From NCBI GenBank assembly GCA_034508935.3, contig CM067453.1, forward strand, positions 6,242,908 through 6,306,907: a DNA stretch of 64,000 nucleotides. Direction: 5' to 3'. Source of the DNA: Berghia stephanieae. Taxonomy: Eukaryota > Mollusca > Gastropoda > Nudibranchia > Aeolidiidae. The notes below the pieces were generated by a model. The model saw nothing but the letters and a program-made list of their open reading frames with translations, ran no database searches and was not told where the DNA came from. Every line of letters begins with the position of its first letter. Position 1 is the first letter of the stretch. Below, piece by piece: positions 22,901 to 33,640 of the stretch. Both the position numbers and the translations under genes were made by a program.

Positions 22901-23059
22901 CTCATAGGACATGTGGTCGATGGAGTTCCAACTAGGCAAAGGGATTGTTGACCATTCCTGGGCCAGTGGATTCTTCCTGTCCACAGTTCTGCTGTCTTTC
23001 CATCAACCTATTTCATTTATCCTCTCCTTGTGGCTTTGCATCCTGGAATTAGACCATAG

Positions 23060-23752
23060 GGAAATGAGTGGAATCTTCTGACCTCTCTGGTTGGCAGGAG
23101 GTCACTTGCTGTGTCTTCTGCCCCCCATATGTTTTCCTTTTCCATGCTCTCTTTCTTTGTTCTTGATTGATTTTGCTCATTTTCTTTTCCTGGAGGGAGG
23201 GAGAGTCGCATGTATAGTATCTTTGAAACGTCATTTCCTTCCTTGTAAATTTTCTCTCTGTTACTCTGGGTGGGGTTCCGACTTCCCATAGTGGGCAGGG
23301 AGATACTTGCGGTGTCTTCTATCCCCCTGTATCTGTAGTCCAATTGCTTTCTGTCTTTCTTGGAATGAGATTACTTGGTTTTGTCCTGACCCTGGTCAGA
23401 GTTCCTGGCTGGGAGAGAAGCAGTCAGATTTTAGTAGTTTTGGGAGATTTTTTTTTCCTTGTACATCATCTCTCTGCTGTGTACTGTTAATTTGTAAACA
23501 TTTGAGTGTATTTCTCATTGTGGGATCTTGTGCTGATGTCTGGGTGAGACTAAGGTGATCAACGGAGAAACTGATTGTATGCTCTTGGAATCTACATCCG
23601 TTCCCTATTTGAACCTTTCCCCTTTGTCTTACCTTTTCCTCAAGCCCTTTTCATTGTACATCTAGAATGTTTTTACTATCCACTTTAATTCCTTTTTACC
23701 GGCGCAGATACTGATATGATGTAAATGTGTTGCAAGCGCATTAAATCAACAC
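23060..23752 (+). mobile_element. Repeat L copy, with a partially duplicated 5' part
   Basis: Repeat L is a dispersed retroposon-like unit of up to ~600 bp. Landmarks in order: CCCATAGTGGGCAGGGAG, GAATGAGATTACTTGG, CTGGCTGGGAG, GTAAACATTTGAGTGTATT, GGATCCTGTGCTTGTGTC, CTCTTGGAATCTACAT, and an end TGTTGCAAGCGC followed by an A-rich tail. Here the 5' landmarks appear twice (23060-23270 diverged, 23270 on). No ORF. It may be a LINE 3' UTR or a long SINE. Confidence 0.7.
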
Positions 23753-23799
23753 TCTCTCACTTACTGTATGTGCTACTACCTGTATTGTAGTTATTAGTT

Positions 23800-24470
23800 T
23801 TGAATGATGCACTTTGTAAAGATTTGAGTGTCCTTCATAGCGGGATCCTTTGCTCTTAACTGGATGGGACTTTTAGATGCGGCTATGTGGTCTTGTGGTA
23901 TGACACTCGCTATCGGATCGGAAGGTCCTGTGTTCGCGCCTCGCTCGGCGCATAGTTGAGTCCTTGGAAAAGACTCATTACTAACATTCTCTCACTGCAC
24001 TCCAGTGTAAAATGCGTACCTGGCCGTTGACAGTTGTCTTTGTCCAAAAAATTGTAATATCGCCTAACAGACGTCATATCCCGTCCTACATGTTAAATGT
24101 TGCTGTTGACCAGGGACCCCTTGTAAATCACTTTGAGCACATTTTAGTGGATATTGCACTATATAAAGCTCAATATAAATATATGTTTTTAGATAATGTC
24201 CAAATTTGCACATCGGTGGATTGCTCTTGGAATCTTCACTTCCCTATTTGATCCGGTCCTTTTCTTTAGTGCTTTTAACTTCATATCTAAAACTTTCCTT
24301 TTTCACCTCTCCCCACTGAGGTGGTCGTAGAGGAGGCATGAGAGATGACCTCGCAGTAAGGGCCCTCCACTCATATTTGTCCTCAGCTTTCCTCTTCCTT
24401 TTTACTGGCGCTGAAATGTTCTAATTGTGTTGCAAGTGCTGTAATCCCCTAAAAATAAAAACAGACATGA
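23800..24470 (+). mobile_element. Repeat L copy split by a SINE-A insertion
   Basis: The left part (23800-23878) ends ACTGGATGGGACTTTTAGAT. The right part resumes at 24187 with TTTTAGATAATGTCC and continues to GTGTTGCAAGTGCTGTAA and an A-rich tail. The interruption is exactly the SINE at 23879-24186. Confidence 0.75.
23879..24186 (+). mobile_element. SINE-A copy with target-site duplication
   Basis: A tRNA-like head (GCGGCTATGTGGTCTTGTGG; B-box-like GTGTTCGCGCC) is followed by CTCTCACTGCACTCCAGTGT and the tail TTTGAGCACATTTTAGTGG and GCACTATATAAAGCTC. It is flanked by the 8-bp duplication TTTTAGAT (23871-23878 and 24187-24194). This is the best-defined SINE in the window, 308 bp. Confidence 0.88.
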
Positions 24471-24529
24471 GACGAGCAAGGGGATGATATATATTTTTGA
24501 GGAATGAGAAATTATTTTACCCTGTCAAT

Positions 24530-24680
24530 TATATTATGTTTAAATTGTAATCATTTGAGAGTATCCCGAATGCAATGTCGGTATGGGACTTGTAAGGTGC
24601 TTTAGTTTGGATACAGGGATGTATTATTCTTGGATCTACAGTACTTCTATTGAATTTCTCTTTATCTTCTTACTGGATAC
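24530..24680 (+). mobile_element. Repeat L fragment
   Basis: A diverged partial copy: ATCATTTGAGAGTATCC, then TATTCTTGGATCTACAG and TTCTTACTGGATAC keep the landmark order of repeat L. No target duplication seen. Confidence 0.45.
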
Positions 24681-25049
24681 TAAAACAGACTGACATACTC
24701 AAAGTAACGCACATTCACAGCGTCCATAGACAGTGCAGCCATATTCATTCATTCTATCTTTTCCCTTAGTGCTTGATGGCATTAAAGAAACATGAAAAAA
24801 GTGTCATAGTCTTAGTCATTGTTGAATTCCCCAAAACAGACGAAAACTTTTATACACATACAAGTAGGCTACCTGGGATGGTGGGTTTTTCTTTTTTTGC
24901 AAAATAAAATCCAAAATTTTGCAAGCAAAAAACAACACAATTTGCATGGATTTTTCAAAAAAAAACAAACTTGCTATTGATTTTCGTAAGAACTGACAAT
25001 AAGTTCACGAGAGAAGGGCTTCGAGGGGCTGAGTATAATAATGGTAGTG

Positions 25050-25215
25050 ACCTTTCCATGTTCTCGAGGTCATTGGTCACATTGGAATATGTGATTAAAG
25101 TGACCCACATAGTGAAAAGTGTTCACAGCTTTTTAAATACATCACGATTGGTCATTTTATACAGCTTGACACATGGGTATACTTACAATTTCATAAACAA
25201 AGCAACGAGGTGGAC
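25050..25215 (+). repeat. Dispersed repeat 'T', copy 1
   Basis: GAGGTCATTGGTCACATT, GTGAAAAGTGTTCACAG, CACGATTGGTCATTTT and TTCATAAACAAAGCA match, in opposite orientation, 40885-41045. About 80% similar by eye. Non-coding. Confidence 0.65.
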
Positions 25216-25691
25216 ACAAGTGGGAATTGAACGTGGGAGGATGTAATATTATGAAAATGTATTGTTCCTGGAATGTGCGGTTTTACCCATAGAATGTGCC
25301 TGAAATTTGAGATTGGGGGTAGACATGCCTGCAACAGCTTTAAAAAATCTTGTTAGCTTTTTGTAATGATCATATTTTTAGTTAATCTCTGTTAATTATT
25401 CAGGCCCACAACGCTTTTCCTCTTTCGTGAACTTATTGTCAGTTTTTACGAAATCAATCACAAATTTTGTTGTTTTTTGCTTTCAACATTTGGGAATTTG
25501 GTTGCAAAATTATAAAAACAAAACAAACCGCCATGTCAGCTTTGTGTCTTTGTCATGCATAGCATGCGAGGGACTATGGGTATGGGGGTACCAAGCTAGG
25601 ACATCTACAGATACCACTGGGGTCAAGACCTTTGTCTATCATCTCTACCCTTCCCTCCCCATTATTTCTTCTACACCATGCACATTGCCAT

Positions 25692-25696
<5 letters not shown>

Positions 25697-25763
<67 letters not shown>
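25697..25763. repeat. (CT)n microsatellite
   Basis: About 65 bp of CT dinucleotides. A T20 run follows at 25893-25914. The region around it to 26400 has no recognised gene. Confidence 0.95.
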
Positions 25764-25769
<6 letters not shown>

Positions 25770-26399
25770 CCCCTTTCCACTTAACTCTTACTATGCTTGT
25801 TTCAAAGATTCACCAAGAGGTAATCTGAACTTGACTGACTGACACTCATCGCGCTCAAGGCTCGTGATGATAGCGTCTCATCTCTCCCACTGTTTTTTTT
25901 TTTTTTTTTTTTTTTCATTCTCATCCTGTCTTTCCAAGCATTTTGGTTATCATATGCCAGTTGCATGGGAACGATGACATAGAATAAGAAAATAAAAGTC
26001 ACTCTTAGTTCTTAGTTATGCCGATCTTTACATGAAGCTGTGTTGTTTTCCTATGCATTTTATATTAAAGGAGGATAACAAATAGATTAAACAAATGTTT
26101 GTGTCGATGAAGGGTTGTTCCCCTTGAGTTTTTTTTCCTGGTCCCCGGGAGTTTATCTTACTTAAGCGGTCTACAGTGTCGTTGTAATAAGTTTTTAATC
26201 TCCACTTTCAAATTGGGAGCATAGAAAGTGTACCTCTAAAATGTGAATTCAGCTAGTGTTGTTCAAAATGTCTTCCTTTTTGAATGGAAATCAAAGCAAA
26301 TTATTCTGTGAAGAAATTTCAACATTGAAATTCAATGTACATGTTCTTTCGATAAAAATAATTTTAAAATCTGGAGCCTGTGACAATCTGGGCAGTTCT

Positions 26400-26644
26400 C
26401 CCCCCCCCCCCCCCCCCCCCAGCAACACTTAACACATAGGGGTTCCCCCCGACAGATACCAGGTACTCATTTTACACCTGAGTTCAGTTAGAGAATTTGA
26501 GTCTTTCCAAGGGCAATAATTATGCACCGCCCAGAGCGGGGCTCAAACCCTGGACCTTCCAAGTGCCATACCACAAGACAACATAGCCGCACTGGTGATT
26601 ACTTCTATCGCCCTTACCTACCCCCCCCCCCCCCCCCCCCCCCC
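26400..26644 (-). mobile_element. Partial SINE-A flanked by poly(C) tracts
   Basis: C21-22 at 26400-26420, then the SINE-A head half (26421-26591: CAGGTACTCATTTTACACC ... CCACAAGACAACATAGCCGC), then C22-23 at 26622-26644. The SINE 3' half is missing at the first C tract. Confidence 0.7.
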
Positions 26645-26823
26645 AGTCCTACTCACTGATACTAATATGTTATGACTTGACTGAGTCTCAGGTGCTACTA
26701 AACTGCCACAACTTGTTCTGGAAAGTTGCCTATCAGTCATTCTGTGCAGGCTATAGCTGAGATTAGACATCGAAATTAGATGCTGAACTTACTGCAGTTT
26801 GAGGGATATTTTTCTTTACTGAA

Positions 26824-27100
26824 CCACCAGATGGGATCCCAATAGCTCAGTTGGTATAGCAATCACTTCACATGCAAAAGGACGGAGATCGATCCCGGGT
26901 GCAGTTGAGATTTTTTCTGACCCCCCTGTCCACCCAGCAATGATTGGGTATCTGGGTCTGTTAGATTTGGTGGAAAGTACTTTGCAATAGACTAGCGTCC
27001 TATCCAAAGGGTAGCAAGCAATTGCTATTGTCAATTTCACACTATAGAAACCGGGATAACTCCGGCACTATGGGCCTGAAGGCTCTGAAGGACTACTTTT
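26824..27100 (+). mobile_element. SINE-C copy, best preserved
   Basis: A head like a tRNA (AATAGCTCAGTTGGTATAGC, then GAGATCGATCCCGGGTGCAG with a B-box-like GATCGATCCC). The body is CTGTCCACCCAGCAATGATT, GGGTCTGTTAGATTTGG, ATTGCTATTGTC and CTGAAGGACTACTTTTTT. Its T-rich end at 27093 could be a Pol III terminator. Confidence 0.78.
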
Positions 27101-27179
27101 TTTTTTTAACCACCAGAAAGAATATTACTTATATACAAACGAAAACACCAACCCTGGGATCAAACCTCAGACTGATTAC

Positions 27180-27452
27180 TGGGGTTCCAGGTACTGGGTT
27201 CGAGCCTCGCTCGGCGCATAGTTGGAGTCCTTGGAGAAGGCTCTTTACTCACATTCTCTCACCGTACTCCGGTGTAAAATGAGTACTTGGCCGTAAACAG
27301 CATTGTCTCTGTCCGAAAAAATTGTAATATCGCCTAACAGGTGTCATGTCCCATCCTAAATGTCAAATGTTGCTGTTGGCCAGGAATCCCTTGTAAAGTG
27401 CTTTGAGCACGTTCAAGGTTAGTGGATATTGCCCTAAATAAAAGCTCAAAAT
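27180..27452 (+). mobile_element. SINE-A copy, 5'-truncated
   Basis: Starts inside the tRNA-like head at CAGGTACTGGGTTCGAGCC and runs through CTCACCGTACTCCGGTGT to CTAAATAAAAGCTCAA. Directly downstream of SINE-C. Confidence 0.8.
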
Positions 27453-27689
27453 TTTAAAGCCTTAAACAGAAGTGCAGACAAATAAAGGCTATTTGTGCCA
27501 ACTGGCACAAAATAAACAGTAACAGGCTGGAGGAGCGTGCAATGTGTTCTCAACAAACCTCAAAACCAGCTTATGGGACCAACTTTTGCTTCCTCATTGA
27601 ACAAATCCCCATTTTCTGTTTGACTCGAGAATTTTACAGCACTTACACTTACACTATTGTCATTTCAGTGCCTGTTGTGACATCAGGTA

Positions 27690-27995
27690 CCTTAAAGCCC
27701 CATCCACACACAAGCATAGGATCCCATTTTGAAGGATACACCCAAAATATACAATTCAATATGTACAATGGCTAATAATTATAACATTACATATCAGAGA
27801 CATGATTTACAAGGGGGAAAAAAAATATCTCTCCAAAAAAAAAGGAACTACGTATACATGTGACTGCTTCCCTCTCAGCCAAGGATCCCTACCAGGTCCG
27901 GAAAATAATAAGCATTCTCAAACTCAAACGAGAACAAAGACGAAAGAAACATAGATTGGGAAAACAGAATACAGGGAAATAGAGGACCCAACCTG
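27690..27995 (-). mobile_element. Repeat L copy (5' and middle parts)
   Basis: Minus-strand repeat L landmarks: ACACAAGCATAGGATCCCA, GATTTACAAGG, GACTGCTTCCCTCTCAGCC. The left flank lacks the 3' end. Diverged. Confidence 0.6.
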
Positions 27996-28006
27996 AGGAC
28001 AAGGCG

Positions 28007-28382
28007 TCTGATTCAATGATCGAGACTTATAATTAGTCTCGGACCATGAAAAAGTCTGAGACTTCGTAGTCCACGACTTGGGGAAGTCCGAGCCTACGAA
28101 AAGTAGACTAAAGACTTTGTCTCTGACTACGTATGGGAAGTCTCAGACTCCAGAGGTCAATTTATTTTTAACTGGGAATTCCCCGGAAAAGTATAACAAA
28201 ACGTCATAGAAATGTTTTGCTTTTCCAGCTGCGCGTGCGAAGTAGCACAGAAATCATATCTATATTTCCTCTTCTTGCTTATTTTGATCGGTTTAGTCTA
28301 AGACTTTGCATAGTCTGACTTCATGAATAGCTCGTGACGCATTTTAATCTGAGACTATGGACAGCCTCAGTCCATGAATCAG
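28007..28382. mobile_element. MITE-5 (TCTGATTCA termini)
   Basis: Left end TCTGATTCAATGATCGAGAC; right end is the inverse of TCTGATTCATGGACTGAGGC. The interior is rich in AGTCTGAGACT / AGTCTCAGACT subrepeats. About 375 bp, no ORF. It sits among SINE-C and repeat L fragments. Confidence 0.6.
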
Positions 28383-28404
28383 ATCCCAGCATCAGTAACA
28401 ATCC

Positions 28405-28570
28405 CGCCTGCAGTCGAGATTTTTGTAACCCTTCTGTCCAACGAGCAGTGATTTATCACACTGGGTCTGTCACAGATAGACTGGTGACCTATCAAAGGGT
28501 AACGAGCAATTAATTGCTGTCATCCTTTATCTAAAGAAAATAGATAAACTCGGTTTACACTCCAAGATGA
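28405..28570 (+). mobile_element. SINE-C fragment
   Basis: Lacks the tRNA head. Retains GCAGTCGAGATTTTTGTAAC, CTGGGTCTGTCACAG and GAGCAATTAATTGCTG, the SINE-C body order. Confidence 0.55.
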
Positions 28571-28744
28571 GGACAGAAACAGAGAAAAGAACAAGTATAA
28601 TTAGAATCCTGGAAGAATTCGTTGCATGAGGACACGGAGATAGAAACCGGATCAGCTAACAAACCCTGGAGATGGATTAGAAAGACAAGAATTGACCTCC
28701 TAATGTTCACAAAGAGAGGCAATCTTTCAGAGGGCTCCGTTTTA

Positions 28745-29850
28745 TGGGTTTTACAGCACAGGTAAAAAGGAAGAAAATGGGATAGCTAAATTCTAGAATT
28801 ACATTTAAAGCACCCAAAAAAGGTAAGTCAAAAATAAAATTGATTCAAATATGTTTTGTTTTTTGTTTTTAAGGGTTTTATGGCGCATGCAACACATTAA
28901 GGTCATATCAGCGCCTGTAAAAAGGAAGAAAATTGGATAGTAAAAAGGTCTAGAATTACAATTAAAGCATCCAAGAATAAGGCAGATAAAGGGGAATTGG
29001 TTCAAATAAGGAATAGATGTAGACTCCAAGAGCACACTATCAGTGTACTCAGTTTGAGATCACCTAAAACTAAGTCTCATTCTCATCCAGACACAAGCAC
29101 AGGTGCCTACTAAGAGGAATACACTCAAATGTTTACAAATCATATAAAAATATAATACACAAACAAAACATAATACAGTGCATAACAGAGCGATGAATTA
29201 CAACGAAAAAAATATCATCTCCCAAAACTAACTATACATTTGACTGTTTCCCTCCCAGCCAGGGCCAGGACAAACCCATGTAATCTCATTCCAAGACAAA
29301 GACAGAAAGCATGTTGGAGGATAGAAGACACAGTATGTACCTCCCTGCCCACTATGGGAGGTCAGGAACCCCACCCAGTGATTCAAATAGGAAACATGTA
29401 GATTCCAATAGCACACTATCAGTGTACTTTGAGATCATCTAAAAGTCTCATCCAGACACAAGCACAGGTCCCCACTAAGACTAAGAGGAATACACTCAAA
29501 TGTTTACAAAACATATATAATATGTAAACATAACATAATACAGTGCATACAGAGATGATTTACAACGAAAAAAAAATCGTCTCCCAAAACTATCTATACA
29601 CTTGACTGTTTCCCTCTCAGCAAAGGTATCCGGCCAGACAAAACCAAGTAATTTCAATTCTAAATTCTAAGACAAAGACAGAAAACAAACAGGGGGATAG
29701 AAGCCACAGTAATTGCCTCCCTGCCCACTATGGGAGGTCAGGAACCCCACCCAGAGATATAGTAGGATAGAAGACAAGTGACCTCCCTGCCCACTACAGA
29801 AAGACAAAAGGCCCCACTTAGTCAAAGGGTTCCAACTCCAAGCATAGGAA
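28745..29850 (-). mobile_element. Cluster of repeat L copies, partly tandem
   Basis: At least three minus-strand pieces lie head to tail: 28745-28815 (3' end only), 28865-29383 (near full: AAGGGTTTTATGGCGCATGC to CCCACTATGGGAGGTCAGG) and 29384-29850. The last again runs from GATTCCAATAGCACACTATC to CCCACTATGGGAGG and then repeats its 5' part. No TSD identified. This looks like unequal crossing-over or template switching, as in the plus-strand copy at 23 kb. Confidence 0.7.
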
Positions 29851-29859
29851 AATAATTCC

Positions 29860-30790
29860 ACATACAAAAAATGAGAATCATTTCTTAAAACACATGTTTA
29901 TTTCAAACTTGTATTTAATGGCATACAGTTTCGATCATATTATCAAAATAATTTACACCTCAACATCTTAACCCTAAGTCAAAGGTGCTTTTCTCATTAA
30001 GCCATAATTTGATAAGAGTCAAAAGAGACCATCCTTTGTAATATGGCAACGACTGCACAATGGTACAATCTAGAAATTGGAAACAAGCTCTGGTGACTGA
30101 AATGAAATTGAGTCTGCAAAGAGCCTAAAGAGTACATGTACTCAAAAGTAGGCATAATAATGATGGTGATGAGATGATATTCTATACATAACAGATTACA
30201 GAGCATGGAATACAACACCAGATGAAAAATTTCTCTATCCCCTGTCTCTCAAAGTGCACCTAGTCGATTCTGATTGAGAGCAACCATAATAAGCCAGTCG
30301 TATAGCAATAATTACATGTATACATAACAATATAGAGAATAGGCAACACCTCCAAATTTGATCTGATCATGAAGGGACCGTGTTTACTACTACGGTGTGG
30401 AGGGGGAAAAAAAGAGTCATTAAACACTGGGGTTTCCACCAAGAATTATCAAGGAAAAGAGTGAGTGCTCTAATGATGACCAAACTGTTGCAAAACTCAA
30501 ACCCCGGACATACTTCGTATAAATAATTCAATTTCAAGCAGAAGTGAGCAGGCAAAAACCTTGTTTCCTAAGTGAGACATAAACTACAAACAACTGAAGA
30601 GAACATTGAAGTGAATAGACCGTTAGAATGGAAAGTACCTCAGTAGATTAAGCATTAGTTCTCCTTGGTACAGACTAAATTGTCCAATAACACCCTTCAC
30701 CTAGTCAAATGAGCAAAGCCTGGAATAACATAAGAAGAAAAAAAATCATTAACGCGATGACTACTGGTGAATAATTTCTTTTGGATTTGA
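29860..30790. other. No gene or repeat recognised
   Basis: AT-rich sequence without recognisable coding, RNA gene or repeat structure on either strand. Confidence 0.4.
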
Positions 30791-30955
30791 AAGTTTTGAC
30801 AGCGCTGGCAACACATCTAGGCCATAACAGCGCCAGTAAAAAGGTAGAAAATGGAAGTGAAAAATTCCAGAATAACAACTAAAGCACCCAAGAAAAAGAA
30901 AGAAAAAAAGGGGAACTGGTTCTTATAGGGAACATAGTATCAGAAACCTGTATAT
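30790..30955 (-). mobile_element. Repeat L, 3' end fragment
   Basis: Minus-strand end of repeat L (GCTGGCAACACATCTAGGCC, ACAGCGCCAGTAAAAAGG) truncated before its middle. A shorter similar piece lies at 31560-31650. Confidence 0.6.
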
Positions 30956-32111
30956 TACTGAAAGTTGGCAACCCTAGTAAGATGGTGACTCACAGAATAC
31001 CTACCTACAAAATAGAAAATCAGCCCTTTCCTAACAACAAAAAGTATCCCTTGCCAGTCTAAACAATGCAGTCTTCGCAAGCAAAAGCAAACAAAAATAA
31101 TAATACTAAGCGAGTATAATCAAAATAAACAAACCCTGAACTCTTGACACTTATTATATCAATGACGATGATCTTCTTCATTTTCACATGAACGGGCCAT
31201 AGTAAGAAAAATTGTTTGAGTTCCTTTCATACAGAACTTGGAAGAGGTGATACGCTAATAAATTCAATTATGATAAAGAAAACAAAGAGCATTATTAAAA
31301 ACTTTATCCACCAGGTAGAGGGAACATAATTTTTTTAATTCACAAATTAAAAAAAAAAAAAGGCACTACGCTTTAACACAATTCATGCTAATCTCAAGGT
31401 TTCACTGCCATGAAGTTTCTAGTCTCTGTTGTCTTCTGGCACTTTCCTACTCAATTTCTTGTTATTGTCATGTCCCTGACTGATAGCTGTCTATACAATG
31501 GTCACTGCCCAACAACCTGCCCCCTGGATGACTATTTTACCAGACCACCAACAATTTTTGTTTGACAGCCTTTAAGGGCTGTACGATGCTTGCAAAAAAA
31601 TTTTGGTCATCTCAGCGCCAATGAAAAGACAGAAAATGGGATAGTCTTAAAAAAAAAAAAAGCACACATCTTATTAACCAAGCTGTTATTGGTCCCAACT
31701 CTACTCAAGTAAGTGAGGTGGCTAACTTGCACAAAGACAGTGGCCCAGGCACAAGACGACATATGTTTACCACAGATAAACGCGTAGTGTAACAAAACCC
31801 TATCTATTTGGCCTTATATGTCAACATAAAAAAAAGAAAAAACAAACAAAAAAAAGAAAGAAAGAAATGGTCCTACAACAGTTGTGCCCACTGGGCAACG
31901 TAACGAATATTAAGGATCACAGGGCCCCAATGACGACCCTAATCCAAACCTATAACCTTGTCTGTCATTTACAACCAAGTTGAGTGTAGCAAAATAGTGA
32001 GTCTAAGCTGTATAACCAAACTCAACTAATCAAGAATGTGACTTGAGATGTCTGAGGACTATGTCTACGAGAGCGTGAGAATTTAAAAAATATTCATATA
32101 TATATATATAT

Positions 32112-32357
32112 AGACCTGCCTACTTGGAATTGCAAAAAGTCGTAATTTTCAGGTATATCAACATACTAGACACTAAAACTACTTTTTAAAATCATCAATT
32201 TGTCCTTAAAATGATAAAATAATGCCTTTCACTCCTCTAAATACTGACCCAGGCAACAAAAAAGTTTGATTTCAAGAACTAAAGATCTTTATATAATTGT
32301 CAGTTTGGAGCCAAAAATTTGTAGTTATACAAAATTTTCGTAGTAGCTGACAGGTCT
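32112..32357. mobile_element. MITE-4, copy 1
   Basis: Ends AGACCTGCCTACTTGGAATT and the inverse CGTAGTAGCTGACAGGTCT form imperfect inverted repeats. The inner edge GGAGCCAAAAATTTGTAGTT is shared with 35478-35696. About 245 bp, no ORF. Confidence 0.65.
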
Positions 32358-32661
32358 GTATATATAAATTTAAACATATTTTTGATTATGATGTTAATAG
32401 ACTCTATTCACATCTTAACAGAGCATGCAGAACGTGCAGACGTGACTTTTAATGTCACACTTATTGTTATCAAGATGTGGTAAAAATCATTGGGATTTAT
32501 TTTTTTCACCATGTGTTGCCCTGACGCACATACCAAACGAGGTACAAACTATAAGTCACAGATTTTCTTTGTCCTTAAAACAAACAATACAGCAAGTTTT
32601 TCTCCTATTACACACATATATACGATAGACTGATCAATATACACTAAGCCCTCCTCGGTCA

Positions 32662-33549
32662 TCAATCTTGTAAAACGGCAAATTTGTTTTCCAGATGGAG
32701 AACTCCTCCCCCTCTGTGATGGGTGGTCGTCGTCTCTTGTATACTTCTCTGGGGCTGGTTGGTCTGTCTAGATTGTTGATTGGGTTGGCTGAGGAAAAGG
32801 GGGAAAAAGAGAAGAAATTGGTAACAAATACCAACATATTAATATGATGCTCATATTGCTCATTTCCCCCCCCCCCCCCCCCCCCCAGATTTACCTTTAC
32901 TAAAACAAGAAAAACCTTTGTCCATGATAAAACTATGACAGTGATGGATTTTGAATAATGTAGATTAGATAATAAAAATGAATTTGATTACACACAGTAT
33001 TTGTTGGGGTTTTTTATAAATAAAGTAGCAATGACTATGAAAATTTTTGTTTTCTATTTTTGTAGGAAATACTACTCTTAAATCAAAGCCCTATCTCCAC
33101 TGAGTAAAAATCTTTTTGAATTTGGAAAATCCATTAATATATAACAAAGTTATGCAGTTTCAAAGATGTCATTTATTTGGATGACTCACAAAGAGAAAAA
33201 AATACGGAAAATATGGGACGCTTTTTCTGCGTTTTATTCTGGTTTGTGCCTGTATCTCGCTTAATACGTGGAATTAGATATTAAAACTTGGCAATTTTAT
33301 GGCAAAATTATCAGAAAATATGATGAAGACATCAGAACAGACCTAACTTGTATAGTTTTAGAGCTGTATGGCTAGGGTCAACTATAAATTTGTTTTAAAA
33401 TATACATAAAATTGATCATTTGGAACTTTTCCTAAGTGTAATCTTGTGTCTACAACCCATACAAATGACACGAAAAATGCCTGCTGAATTATTATCAATC
33501 TCAATCAGTCCCTTGAGACCATGGCTTATGTTAGTTCTAGTATTTATCT

Positions 33550-33640
<91 letters not shown>

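Noticed and set aside
24012-24251. Frame of 79 codons on the plus strand
   Set aside because: It lies inside the SINE-A copy; similar frames recur in other copies (27022, 49427, 39010).
32634-32837. Frame of 67 codons on the minus strand ending KIDDRGGLSVY
   Set aside because: Overlaps CDV3 exon 5 in the wrong phase; the splice phase from exon 4 selects another frame that matches the CDV3 C-terminus.
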